Shown piece after piece: positions 11,272 through 21,777 of a stretch of 64,000 bases of DNA (position 1 is the stretch's first letter; each line of letters opens with the position of its first letter). Made by a program: the position numbers and the translations under genes. Source of the stretch: Bolinopsis microptera (taxonomy: Eukaryota > Ctenophora > Tentaculata > Lobata > Bolinopsidae); contig NC_087083.1 of NCBI RefSeq assembly GCF_026151205.1, positions 9,173,460 to 9,237,459 of the forward strand, read 5' to 3'. Below the pieces are notes generated by a model. It ran no database searches and was not told the origin of the DNA. It saw only the letters and a list, made by a program, of their open reading frames with translations.

Positions 11272-11771
11272 TGTAACATGTTCCTCTTTTAACTAAAAGT
11301 AACGTTACCTCCCCAGGAGGAAAATTCAAGACAATTTAGTTGTTGAGTTATCTCTTCGTTGGGTACGAAGTAACCAATTAGGGCTACTAAATGCCGAACA
11401 CAAGGATATTTTGTATTTGGATCATATGCCTGCCAGGGACAAAGGATTTCGGGATTATTTTGGCCAAAAAATGGGATAACGCGAAATTTAACAGGCTATA
11501 CATTAAACTAGACATAAAATTTGTCGCAAATAATGGGAAAAATCGCGATTCCGTACATGCCGCGATTTCCTTTTGTCCCTGATGCCTGCAGGCTGTCATG
11601 TCTGGTCGCAAGACATGGTTGCTCTTAACTGAGTGATAAGTGATGTTAAGTGAGACCGTGAGCACCACTTCTTGTCAAATTGGCTTGTAACATGTTCCTC
11701 TTTTAGTTTTAAAAGTAACGTAACCTCCCCAAGAGGAAAATTCAAAACAACGTAGTTGTTGAGTTATCTCA
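11272..11771. repeat. 90-bp direct repeat pair bracketing about 335 bp
   Basis: TGTAACATGTTCCTCTTTTA through GTTGTTGAGTTATCTC occurs at 11272-11352 and again at 11687-11771. The intervening DNA has no supported gene, and the ORFs there are not conserved anywhere else. Confidence 0.7.
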
Positions 11772-11980
11772 AAATCTCCAGAAAAGTCTCATTTCGGGCC
11801 GATTAAAAGTTTGCAACTTTAACTTTGCGGATTCCTGTACTCTGATTGGCTGAATTGTGTCACGTGGTAGCTGCTTGAACATTGGAATGCGCCACGCGTG
11901 CAAATCATGCGCCTGCTTGATGTCGCGCGCTAGGTCGAGCCGTCTGTTTAAATTAACCACATTCTCACATTAAGGGGGGG

Positions 11981-12647
11981 TTCACCCTGATTTTATTGTG
12001 AAACTTGGTTTCGAGATAGCAGTTAAACAACAAACTAAGACCGGTGACCGAACTTTTGAGGGGGTCCCGGACCCCAACAGCCAAACAGTGCCCGCGGGGC
12101 AGCCACGCCCATATTTGGTCCAAATTAGGCCAAATTTAGCCAAATACTCTGAACATGCCCAAAACCATGCTTTGGGGTGCTCTTCTTGTAGCTACTAGTC
12201 TCCTGAACACACATATTAAGTTTTATCAAAATTGGATAAAAATTGGCCAAGTTATGGGATAAAAACCATATGCCCATATTTGGGCATACGCACCAAATGT
12301 GATCGATTTTGGCCCATAAATTAGTCAAATATCAATATTTTTGAATGAAACTAACTTAATATGGAAGGTAAGCCTATACTACACATTCTCTATGATTATC
12401 AGCTCAATATCTACCTAACTGTGGATTCTGTGTTCAAATAATCGCAAAAAATGAGCAAAATTGCCTATATCTCAGTTCGCGATATTTGCAAAACTGACTT
12501 CGCTCAAAACAATAGAACTCAATAGGGTTTCAATATTTTTTCATGAAATTTTCAGAATCAACGTAGAATTGTCTCATGACCTTAAGTTTTGGGACAGAAT
12601 TTTGAGTTAGGCCTTTAAAAAAATTTGGCGGCCAAATTCTAAATTTA
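11981..12647 (+). mobile_element. Foldback element, partial copy
   Basis: Starts TTCACCCTGA after a 7-G run and follows the left half and core of the 5871-6854 element to the AGGCCTTT/GGCGGCCAAATT core stem. The second long arm is missing. The flank ACCACATTCTCACATTAAG also matches, in reverse, the sequence to the right of 6854. Confidence 0.75.
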
Positions 12648-12659
12648 GCAGTACAACCA

Positions 12660-12880
12660 CAAGCATGCGAGCTCACAGCTGGTCCAATGAGAGGAAAACG
12701 GAGAACAAGCTCTGATGACGTCATAGTGACGTGACCTAAGGCTCATAATCACGTGACATCAGACCCAATAAATTGGGTTCTGGCCTGGTCAGCTCCCTGT
12801 TACCTGATCTTGAGGTGACGTACGACACCTTGTTAACCCAATCAATGTCTGGAAGGCATATCACCATGAGACCCCGGATC
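12660..12880 (+). repeat. CACGTGAC-rich dispersed repeat, copy 1
   Basis: About 220 bp, with TGATGACGTCATAGTGACG, AATCACGTGACATCAGACCC, an AATAAATTGGG palindrome, then GATCTTGAGGTGACGTACG and GAGACCCCGGATCTCATGGG. Two other copies are at 17045-17205 (reverse) and 18580-18830 (forward). It resembles a short non-autonomous element. Confidence 0.75.
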
Positions 12881-12988
12881 TCATGGGACCAAGTGGTTAT
12901 AGCCACAAGTATTTGCTGTAAATATTTTATTTTAAGTTTATGTTAATGTAATTATATATATGTCCAGGATGAGGATTAGCTGATCCAA

Positions 12989-13063
12989 TTTTTGGCATTA
13001 GGGAAAACTAATTCGGGAAAGCTTAACGGTTTTTTCGAATTAGTTTTCCATCATGCCGAAAAT
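12989..13063. repeat. Imperfect inverted repeat, about 32-bp arms
   Basis: TTTTTGGCATTAGGGAAAAC at the left is mirrored by GTTTTCCATCATGCCGAAAA at the right, around a short loop. Confidence 0.7.
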
Positions 13064-13104
13064 GTTGACTCATAACATTTTTGGTCCGAGTCATTCTCTA
13101 AGTC

Positions 13105-13190
13105 GATACGTATACCTCTGAGGGCAGAGCTCCCGCTTCCGAGCTCGTGTTGCAAAGGGGAGGCCTGCTTTCTGAGATCACATTACAAGG
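13105..13190 (+). repeat. Dispersed repeat CCTCTGAGGGCAGAG..., copy 2
   Basis: Partner of 10741-10812. From here to about 13960 only the CCGGAT patch (13384-13470) and AT-rich DNA are visible. Confidence 0.6.
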
Positions 13191-13989
13191 GGATGCCCCA
13201 AGTTCAAAATTGTGTATCGAGGGGTAGATGCGGACTTTGGAAAACTGAACAAATATTTTCTGCTAATAATGAACAGGGTAGCATGAAACGTGGATAAAAG
13301 TGGTTTCTATGCCAATTGCATATTATTTCTGATAATAACTTGTCTACTGTTACTTCTTTGTTACTTTTGAAGTACTTTTTCCAGTCTGGCAAAATCCGGC
13401 TAACCGGATAATGGATTGATATCCGGCAAAATCCGGTCCGGCAGCCAAAAGCCCATTCCGGTCGGTTCCTAGCTATTAGATAGATATTGGATACTGGTTT
13501 TGGGCTGATTGCAGACAAGTAATTATATCTTGATGAAAAAATTAGTTTAGCCAATTCAATAAACTGTATGCTACATAGTATAGTAATATAAAGCACAAAA
13601 TGAAGATGATATGATATAGTCTAATCGGAAAGTGTACGGTAAATACTGATTGGTAACAAAATACCTATAAAAGGTAAATAATGATTCGTAAGAATGATGA
13701 CGAAAGGCCCGGTAAACCCAACTAACAAGTGAATATGAGATATAATAATGCAATAAGTATAGTCTGTGCACAGGTATAAAATATACAAATCAAAGTAAGC
13801 GACACGAAAATTCAATTTGCAATCTCTGATTCTGTCAGATAAAAAACGGATATTCTCTTGTAAGAATCATCAATCGAAATTCAATTACACTCATGCACGA
13901 CTAAAGCAGAAAATTGAATTATTTTCGATATCCTGATTAGGAAAGGGAGTCTTCCTGGCTCTTTGGATAACTCTTATTATTCATACGAG

Positions 13990-14475
13990 ATGAACTATGG
14001 AGTCATTGTTCCAGCTAGACAGCACATGTTGAGTGTGTACAATGCGATCGTCTTTCTAATTTTAGCTAAATGGCACGTAACGCATAACCTGATCGATTAT
14101 CACGTGCCGAGTTACGTGACGGGTTATATGCCGGATTATGTGCCGGGTTACGTGCCGGGTTATGTGACATGTTACGTGCCGGGTTACGTGCCGGGTTACG
14201 TGCCGGGTTACGTGCCGGGTTACGTGCCGGGTTATGTGCCGGGTTACGTGCCGGGTTATGTGACATGTTACGTGACATGTTACGTGCCGGGTTATGTGAC
14301 ATGTTACGTGCCGGGTTACGTGCCGGGTTACGTGCCGGGTTACGTGCCGGGTTACGTGCCGGATTATGTGCCGGGTTACGTGCCGGGTTACGTGCCGGGT
14401 TACGTGCTGGATTACGTGCCGGGTTATATGTGCCGTAATGGTAAAGTAGTCTGTAGTAATATCAATTGTATCTGA
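13990..14475 (+). CDS. Possible (YVPG)n repeat protein
   Basis: An open frame from ATG at 13990 starts with about 40 residues containing a hydrophobic stretch (YNAIVFLILA). It then runs through about 27 tetrapeptides, mostly YVPG, with YVTC and YVPD variants, and a short Cys-containing tail ending at 14475. The repeat unit is 12 bp, a multiple of three, so all frames of the array stay open and openness alone proves nothing. No splice or promoter signal decides it. The regular YVTC interruptions and the non-repetitive ends are the only hints of protein selection. It could equally be a non-coding minisatellite. Confidence 0.2.
   Translation: MNYGVIVPARQHMLSVYNAIVFLILAKWHVTHNLIDYHVPSYVTGYMPDYVPGYVPGYVTCYVPGYVPGYVPGYVPGYVPGYVPGYVPGYVTCYVTCYVPGYVTCYVPGYVPGYVPGYVPGYVPDYVPGYVPGYVPGYVLDYVPGYMCRNGKVVCSNINCI
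14097..14424. repeat. 12-bp minisatellite GTGCCGGGTTAC
   Basis: About 27 tandem units of GTGCCGGGTTAC. Several units are variants (GTGACATGTTAC, GTGCCGGATTAT) arranged in a partly higher-order order. It lies about 480 bp downstream of the 3' end of the second UNC-93-like gene. Confidence 0.95.
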
Positions 14476-14799
14476 AGAGTTATTATTTGCCTGCCTAAGT
14501 GCACTAAAGCTCAGGCTTGATACATTTTGGTTTAGAAAGCTGAAAAGTGAGTACATCTGACAAGAAATGACTTCAACACAATTTTACATGTCTTCTTCAG
14601 TAAAAATAGCTTAAACTAAAATCAGTTTCAATCAAATTCAGTGCAGAATGAATTAGTTTGTTAAAATCGGTGTGCCATATAATATATACATTACCAGAGA
14701 CTAAAATCTACAAATTTGTGTGTTCCCTAAGTGCTAAGTGCTAAGTGGTCAAATATTTCAAATTAGCGAGTATAGACGTTCGAACACAGCATACTAATT

Positions 14800-14860
14800 G
14801 TATCGACCAACTAAATGTTACATGTATTGGCAATGCACGGAACATTTAGTTGGTCAATAC
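14800..14860. repeat. Hairpin, 20-bp arms and 21-nt loop
   Basis: GTATCGACCAACTAAATGTT (14800-14819) pairs with 14841-14860 with one mismatch. It lies in the 3' flank of the second UNC-93-like gene. Confidence 0.8.
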
Positions 14861-14902
14861 ATTTAGTTAGCTTTGTTAGAACGTGTCTATAATCCATCTA
14901 AA

Positions 14903-16267
14903 CTAAAGAAACTGTTTGAGTCCAACAGTGAGAGCAAGACAAGACGCCACTACCGTCACCATGGTGATGTAACAGTAAGAGTGCATATCAAATAGAGTGG
15001 GAGTAAACATACAAAGTCCGTATACCAAGTAGTACATAATGATGTTGACAGAGTAGCCCAGAGAAGTCTCTTTGCCGTACAGTCGTCCTATGGCAGTAAA
15101 GTGGATGACGCTAAACATTCCATCTCCCAAGCCGATAAGAGATGAGATGACCATCAAATGAACAAATCCTCCTTTAATAAAGGTCTCAGCTGCTCCAATT
15201 TCTAGAATCTGGGAGGCTGCTTCCTTGGGGAATATCAAGACTGAGAGTATCATAGCCACAAGAATCATAAGTGCGGAGAGAATAATACACGCTGTAGGGG
15301 TTATCCATCTCGAAACTATGTTCGAAGTTGAAGTTCCGAGAAGATAAGACCCACCCATCACTACTGTTGTAAGCGGAATCAGCTTCCGTTGGTTGGATAT
15401 TGAAGGTATCGCTGTGGGAAACATCTTGTAAAAGTAGGCCCAGATGAACCCAGTGTAGATCAATGGAATGAAATGTAACCAAAATGCAGGGCGCCTTGCC
15501 ATCATCTTGAACCATACAACGAAGTCACTGAAGGAACTGTTCAGCCCATCCCCGTCGATTTCTTCCTTTTTGCCACCATCGTCTCTAGGCATCGTAACCT
15601 CATCATCATCCTCATTATTTTCATCAACTTTCACGTAGGTCACATCAGCTGTAGTTTTGTGACCCTCTCTACCCTTAATCTCGGATAGCCCAAACCCTGC
15701 CAGAAGACTAGCAAGGACAGTGACACCAGCACAGAGAGCATAGACTATCTGTCTGTTAGTGGTAGATATTGAAGTCACTCCAACAAAGTAGAAGTAGTTG
15801 CCGAGCCCTCCTGCCATAACCCCAGCTGATAAACCTGACCAAAAGTACCCCATGTTACGATGAGATTTTCCCACCTCAGAATTGTCCATCACGATCATAG
15901 GAGCGAAGATCCAGCCCGCACCTCTACCAATTCCACTGAGGAACTCTCCAGCGTAGATAACATACTGGTTTGTAATCCAAATCATAGGCCAGTGAGCTCC
16001 AGTTATTAGTACCATTGAGAGGCCTGCTGTCCATCGTATACCTAGACGGTTGTAGACGAATTGGAAAACCAGGGCGTTCAGCATGGAGCCTACAGTATTG
16101 ACAATAGCAGCGTAGTATCCCACAGTGAGAGGGATGTCGCTACTTTCTGCTAGTGTTATGTTCTGGACCGCTACCGCTGGAAATACTGCTGAGTATACTA
16201 GGCCCATAGCAAAGGTGACAACTAGGATGTTCTTGAGTTTCTCGTCACAGCAGAGAACAGCTGTCAT
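14903..16267 (-). CDS. UNC-93-like major facilitator protein, copy B
   Basis: 454 aa from ATG (16265-16267) to TAG, one exon. It is closely similar to copy A along its whole length, with the same GEFLSGIGRGAGWIFAPMIV and SEVGKSHRNMGY blocks and about 12 membrane segments. The acidic cytoplasmic-type loop between the two halves is shorter: copy A has an additional stretch of about 17 residues. Divergence is concentrated in the first membrane segments, the acidic loop and the last two membrane segments, while the loop after TM4 is almost invariant. Orientation is the same as copy A, and similarity of the 3' flanks (about 3590-3690 against 14550-14670) supports a tandem segmental duplication of about 10.5 kb. 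Function is inferred only at the family level. Confidence 0.85.
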   Translation of the reverse strand: MTAVLCCDEKLKNILVVTFAMGLVYSAVFPAVAVQNITLAESSDIPLTVGYYAAIVNTVGSMLNALVFQFVYNRLGIRWTAGLSMVLITGAHWPMIWITNQYVIYAGEFLSGIGRGAGWIFAPMIVMDNSEVGKSHRNMGYFWSGLSAGVMAGGLGNYFYFVGVTSISTTNRQIVYALCAGVTVLASLLAGFGLSEIKGREGHKTTADVTYVKVDENNEDDDEVTMPRDDGGKKEEIDGDGLNSSFSDFVVWFKMMARRPAFWLHFIPLIYTGFIWAYFYKMFPTAIPSISNQRKLIPLTTVVMGGSYLLGTSTSNIVSRWITPTACIILSALMILVAMILSVLIFPKEAASQILEIGAAETFIKGGFVHLMVISSLIGLGDGMFSVIHFTAIGRLYGKETSLGYSVNIIMYYLVYGLCMFTPTLFDMHSYCYITMVTVVASCLALTVGLKQFL

Positions 16268-17044
16268 GGTTATTCCGGTGAAGATGAACAGCTGTTAAAT
16301 AGAGATCGGTTATCGGGCTATCAAAGTTGTATCCAAAATTATCGGAAAATGTTCATTTGTTATCATATTTATAAAAAATGGGAGGGATAACATGTTCACT
16401 AAAGTGCTAGCAGTAAAAGTGTAAATCAAGCTTTGACGGGTTATCAGTGCTGCAGATAAAACTTAGCACGAAACAGTAAAACGTTAATTCATTAAATTTG
16501 TAAATGAATTCAAACCGAAGCACAAAATTCTGGTGAATATGAAATATAAACAATAATTTTCTTCTGGTCCAGTCTTTATATTTAGTCGGTACCTATTTGA
16601 CTGATACGCTGAATGTAGACCACTGATTGGATTGTAATCGATCCCAGTAATTTAGCGGAGCTTCATATCACTTCTGATTTAATAAAGTATGAGCGGTGAA
16701 TAATATGTTACATTTTTAGAGTTAAAAGTGCATTTCACTTAACTAACCAATTAGCGTTTTAAAAATCTAAATACTATTAAACCTTCATGAAAACATCCTT
16801 GCATCTATAATATCTTGGTCAAGAGAATAAGGTCCTCACTCCTCCTTATAGCATCCTGACTAGCAGCTTAGCAATATCTAATATAACGGGTACAATTAAA
16901 CGTAGGGCCTGTCGTGATATCATGGATCGCTTAGGTTCCACCAGGATCTGGTAGTCCCCATAATTCTGCGGCCTCTATGTATCGTCATCTCGCACAACTC
17001 TTTAAGAATCTTGTGAATTTGGCATGTAAAAAATGTACAGCCTT
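16268..17044. other. 5' flank of UNC-93-like B, no gene seen
   Basis: AT-rich with no repeat partner recognised. This probably holds the copy B promoter. No clear TATA box or other element could be chosen with confidence. Confidence 0.4.
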
Positions 17045-17205
17045 TCAGACATTGATTGGGTCAACGAGGTGTCGTACGTCACCTCAAGATCGGGTGACAG
17101 GGAGCTGACCCGGCCAGAACCCAATTGATTGGGTATAAGGTCACGTGATTATGAACCTGAGGTCACGTGGCTGTGACGTCACCAGAGCTTGCTCTCCGAA
17201 CTCGA
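17045..17205 (-). repeat. CACGTGAC-rich dispersed repeat, copy 2
   Basis: Reverse-oriented partner of 12660-12880 (GTGTCGTACGTCACCTCAAG, CCCAATTGATTGGG, GGTCACGTGATTATGA). Confidence 0.7.
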
Positions 17206-17307
17206 GCTACTCGATCAGGCATTATATAAAATAATATAGTGTATACTGTTCCGCGTGTAATTCGATCCAATTATAGGAGCTGCGCGCAATTATTGCTGCA
17301 TATTGAT

Positions 17308-17615
17308 CAGGTATCACCTTCTGGGCCAGAGATTTGAAAATAGAAGGATTATTTGTTGATGAATATCGAAGCGAAAATCATGTAACCCTATGTTTTCGAG
17401 GACGCCGAACACGATAAAACTGGTTATAATTATCATACTCGAGGGCAAATTGCTTTAAAATGCACTTTAATGTCAAAGATGTTATTATAAGCTAAGCGGT
17501 TTATCTGGGTGCACCAGTGTCTCTGCCGAATCTCAGTAATTGTAAACAACGACGCTACTAGTTCTCAGCTAGTAATCGGGCTTATGAAGGAAAGATCTCA
17601 AGTTCAGAAGACGAA
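17308..17615 (+). repeat. 310-bp inverted repeat, left arm
   Basis: Reverse complement of 19425-19732 with moderate divergence (shared CTTCTGGGCCAGAGATTTGA, CGATAAAACTGGTTATAATT, ATCTCAGTAATTGTAAACAA). The arms are separated by about 1.8 kb. Confidence 0.75.
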
Positions 17616-17730
17616 AGAAATTTATCCAAATATTTGCTTAAGATTAACGAATACGGATTTCTACCAATATCGAAAAGGACTACCAAGGATTGTATCGGGA
17701 CTTCTATATCGGTATTTCAAGTCTTCGTAG

Positions 17731-17895
17731 TGGTTTGTTGTAACCTACGCTCCGACTGACGGTGCTGATGACTGTGAGAAAGATATTTTTTGCAACATTT
17801 TATCAGACACGTTTGGTGAACTGCCCCGACATGATCTGAAACTGTTACTGGGTTATAATTTTATGTTATCAATACTTTTTATAGTGCACGATTAA
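17731..17895 (+). pseudogene. LINE endonuclease-domain fragment
   Basis: The plus strand reads VVTYAPTDGADDCEKDIF and then GELPRHDLKLLLGYNF before a stop. This matches the middle of the exonuclease-endonuclease-phosphatase domain of APE-type LINE elements, where ...YAPTxxA..xKDxFY..L......P..D..LxxGDFNA is typical. The catalytic GDFN has become GYNF, an upstream TAG closes the frame, and no reverse transcriptase follows. It is a decayed, truncated fragment. Confidence 0.65.
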
Positions 17896-17987
17896 TACTT
17901 AAAGACTAGCTGAAAGTTGACTATTCGAAAAAATATATAGGACAGGAATGTGTCGTCGATCATTATGCTCACTACTTTCCTGCACTT

Positions 17988-18292
17988 TACCTAAAAGTAA
18001 AATAAATATTTCAGAATATTCTAGAAGGTTATGGATTATTCTATGAGTACGGAGTAGCCAAGCCTGCAGCCTAACAATTACAATGAATAATTCGTTTATT
18101 GAATTCGCATTTTTATTAATAAAAATTGTTGCATATATGTTCATTTTCCACTCTATTGCAAGATAATTATTATTGTTATTTTAACCCTTGCACATTGCAC
18201 AAACTAATCATCGAGGATAAGATTGAGTTTGTCTGTCTACTTCTTGCTTCTCCAATCGAATTAGATGATAGCAGTGCTTTATTTAAATAATG
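17988..18292 (+). repeat. 320-bp dispersed repeat, copy 2
   Basis: Direct partner of 10856-11180. Confidence 0.75.
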
Positions 18293-18579
18293 ATCCCTGG
18301 AGGTCCAGTAAAAGTCTTGGGTCGCCATGACTGACTAACGCAAACTGACTAAGCATAGAATATGATCTTACGTAGACAATATTCTCTGCAACTCGGCCTC
18401 CTATATTTACATTATTCTATTTACATTATTTTATTTACGTTGTTTTATTTACGTTGTTTTATTTACGTTGACCACTCTTTCACAGTGTGTTATTAAATTT
18501 TCAAGCAGTAAACTATTTTGCTTTCTATATTCTATCATACTTTTTAAGTACACATACACTCACATTCCGCATTCACTAG

Positions 18580-18830
18580 CATGTGAGCTCAATGAGTGGA
18601 AAACGGAGAACAAGCTACGAGTGCGTGAAGCTCTGATGACGTCATAGTCACTTGACCTAAGGCTCATAATCACGTGACATCAGACCCAATCAATCGGGTT
18701 CTGGCCTGGTCAGCTCCCTGTTACCTGATCTTGAGGTGATGTACGACACCTTATTAACCCAATCAATGCCTGAAAGGCAAATCACCGTGAGACCCCGGAT
18801 CTCATGGGACCTATATTGGTTAGCCACCTT
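18580..18830 (+). repeat. CACGTGAC-rich dispersed repeat, copy 3
   Basis: Partner of 12660-12880. It has an extra 20-bp insertion, ACGAGTGCGTGAAG, that occurs again at 18866-18879. Confidence 0.75.
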
Positions 18831-18981
18831 GGTTTATGTGGGATTATAAAGACCTACGAGTGCGTGAAGTGTTCAGTCTTTCAGTGAAGTTACACCAACT
18901 GTTACGCTGACTTAATTGATGATGGAACCGCATGATATTGGTATTGATGATTAATCTATTAATGACGTGGTTAAACTTGAT

Positions 18982-19020
18982 GGGTCGTTTGCGACCCGGA
19001 CGAGTGGGTCGTATGCGACC
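18982..19020. repeat. Two tandem stem-loops GGGTCG-CGACCC
   Basis: GGGTCG-TTTG-CGACCC followed ten bases later by GGTCG-TATG-CGACC. Function is unknown, and no RNA gene is claimed. Confidence 0.5.
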
Positions 19021-19424
19021 GCAGTTAAGACACAGCGTCTAGCTCTGTTTGCGAACATCTGATTATCACGGGCTTTTCACTAGCTTCCAGGAAATCGTTG
19101 CCCGCAACTTTTGTCGCATAGCACCCGTGGCCCTCATGAAGTTTTAATGGCCCAATAATTGTAAAGGCCAGAAGTTAATTGGAATACTTTCCAATTATCA
19201 CGACTAATTAACTTAATTAACTAATTGTTAGTTAATCATTAGGGGCCATATTCCGAACTAAATAATGCAGCCCAATAAATTTGTCTAATCAAATATTTTG
19301 GTTTGTCATCTATTATAGCCTCTAGAAAAGATGGGTCGTAATACTAATCAACCCTATCGTCCCTAATGGGTTAATCTTTTTGTGGTACACCCTGTATTTG
19401 AAAAACGTCTTTCATCTTATCAAC

Positions 19425-19732
19425 TTGAGATCTTTCGTTCATAAGCCCACTCATTGGCTGTGAAATAGAAGCGTCGTTGTTTACAATTACTGAGATTCGG
19501 CAGAGAGACCGGTGCCACCCGATAATAAGCCGCTCAGGCGCTTAACTTATAATAACATATATGACATTCAATTAATGCATTTTAAAGCAATTTGCCCTGA
19601 AGTATGATAATTATAACCAGTTTTATCGTGTTCAGCGTCCTTAAAAACATAGGGTTACATAATTTTCACTTCGATTTTTATTAACGAATAATCCTTCTAT
19701 TCTCAAATCTCTGGCCCCTGGGTTTCAGAAGG
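19425..19732 (-). repeat. 310-bp inverted repeat, right arm
   Basis: Reverse-complement partner of 17308-17615. Confidence 0.75.
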
Positions 19733-19776
19733 TAATATTTTATTAGTTATGACTTATGACGTGTATAGGAGCCTAC

Positions 19777-20017
19777 CTGGACCTTAGGAGGAGTTTCCCG
19801 TCCAGGTTACTTTTAGAGATTTCCACCTTCTCAGCGAAGTATTGGGGAACATCCTCATCTAAAACTGTGGGGCACCATGGGCAGTTCGCTTGTGCATCTT
19901 TAAGGGCCAGAGTGCTTTTACACCGTGGACACTGGACAATTGTACGTTTCCTGGAATTGCAATGCAATAAGTTTCTTAATTCTTATACCACTCCTGTATT
20001 CTGTATGTTGCAGAAAC
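19777..20017 (-). CDS. Two-CxxC zinc-ribbon exon, copy 2
   Basis: A 241-bp internal-exon-like segment on the minus strand. It has a splice acceptor (TTTTCCTAG, 20018-20020) at its start and a donor (CCAG, GTAGGC) at 19776-19777. It encodes CPRCKSTLALKDAQANCPWC, a C-x2-C-x12-C-x2-C ribbon, then VPQYFAEKVEISKSNLDGK. Relative to copy 3, small indels early in the exon break the continuous frame from the acceptor, so it may be a decayed or unlinked copy. A 70-bp duplicate of its downstream end, including the donor, lies at 20191-20261. The fold suggests nucleic-acid or protein binding. The family is not identified. Confidence 0.45.
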
Positions 20018-20190
20018 CTAGGAAAATATCAATTTGTTTTGATTAGTTGCTTTATAATCTCTGCTATAGGAATTCTTGTTAATGTTAACCTCTTCCAGAT
20101 ATTCTCCCGTTTCATTATTCTCCATAGTCCATATCCTGAAACGAAATCACAAGTAATTTAAACATAAAACTTAGAAAATAAAACTAATTT

Positions 20191-20261
20191 TATTAGTTAT
20201 GACGTGTAGGATCCTACCTGAACCTCAGGAGGAGTTTCCCGTCCAGGTTACTTTTAGAGAT
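20191..20261 (-). repeat. Duplicated 3' end of the zinc-ribbon exon
   Basis: Repeats 19741-19819 (TATTAGTTATGAC, GAGGAGTTTCCCGTCCAGG), including the splice donor, but without the Cys codons. Confidence 0.7.
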
Positions 20262-20262
20262 T

Positions 20263-21650
20263 GTGCAGCGTGAGGTTGTGCGAGGTTGGCTGAGGTCACG
20301 TGAGGTCACGTGAATTTTTGTCTGTGTCCTAATAAGATATTAAAGGCAATGCTGAAATGTGATAAACAATAAAGGTGTGATCACCACTGTATGAGACCTA
20401 ATTACCTAATTACAGTAATATCTTATGGTGAGATGCCTACTCATTACTTGAGTAGTTGTCTAATTTGACGCCCAGATAACCGAATCTACGTATCGTATGA
20501 TATTTGAAACCATTAAAGTCCTTATTATATAAACACTGCAAAATCAGTTATATCACTCACTGTAATATAGTCCATTTCTTGTTAGTCCCTTTGTTTCATC
20601 TCTCTTGTAGTTATTATAGTGAATCCGTGTGTTCGCGTCCTATACTATATTATGTAGTTATTGTGTGACTCCTTTTTCTTTAATTTTTAGTATTCAGTTG
20701 TTTTAAATATAAATAAACCTCATTTTAACGTAACGAATTTATGAAGAATCACGTAAGTTATAACTATTTAAAAACTCTTTCATCTTCCTAAATATTCTAA
20801 ATGTTTCAAATAATTTCCAAACATTAGATTGGGGAAGGTAATTAAAAAGTAGAAGTGGTTATTGGTACAGGTGTTCAAAATTCTCCACACTCCAAATTGT
20901 CCATATTTTGTCTGCAACGTTGGATGTTATATAAAGGATATATTCGTTTAGAGAAAAATTTTGTTGAGCGAATTTTTGCATACACACTATATAAGTATAT
21001 AATATTTTCGTAAAAGAATTAGTATAATATAAGGAATAATAAAAGAAATCACAATTGTCGCTCCAATTAATTGCGAATATTTAGATAATGTTATTGATAA
21101 TACAAACAATGGACTGTTTATACCGATCGTTGGATAAAAATGTTTGCACTTTTTTAATATTGATATATTATCATCTAAAATGATGAAAACTTTAATTGCT
21201 ACTCTATTTAATAGATCAATTTATACATTTGATCCGGATTTCAACCCAGATTGCTCCTAAAATGTCGCGCTGTGTCTCGTACTTGACCGTCTAGTAGACT
21301 TATCTGTCTAGCATATTCCCCATCTCGTGTTGTCTGGTGCACGACATAGTTGGCTTAGAAAGCGAGAGTGTTAAAACGATAATAACTATAACCGGACTGA
21401 TATTATCATTTTAAATGATGAAAACTTTAATTGCTACTCTATTTAATACCTCAATTTATACAATGTATCAATCCGGATCAAATGTATAATATACATTTGA
21501 TCCGGATTGATCCAGATTGCTCCTGGAATGTCGCACTGTCGTGTCGACACTTCATTTAAAATAAAACTCGGAGTGGTTCATGCATACGGTGATTATTATT
21601 AAATTACGTATTTACAAAAATATAAATAGGTTTTCTTACTCTCACATTGA
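20263..21650. other. Gene-free stretch with a direct repeat pair
   Basis: No gene seen. 21160-21300 and 21400-21540 are direct repeats (GATGAAAACTTTAATTGCTA, TTGATCCGGATT, CAGATTGCTCC, AATGTCGC). The second contains a perfect hairpin at 21469-21509. Confidence 0.6.
21469..21509. repeat. Perfect hairpin, 20-bp arms
   Basis: CAATCCGGATCAAATGTATA and its exact reverse complement around a single central A. Confidence 0.85.
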
Positions 21651-21777
21651 AATCTAGTACATTCTAGCAAATTCATAAAATCTAACACCCCCATTTGTTA
21701 GAAATAGCCAAAACTTGCTCTTTCCATGTTTATTAGTTCTAATACAACTAAAAATAGCACAAAACATCATTTGATTT

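Noticed and set aside
14062-14556. Antisense (HVTR)n and (NPAR)n frames over the minisatellite
   Set aside because: A 12-bp unit keeps every frame open. These are mirror readings with no independent support.
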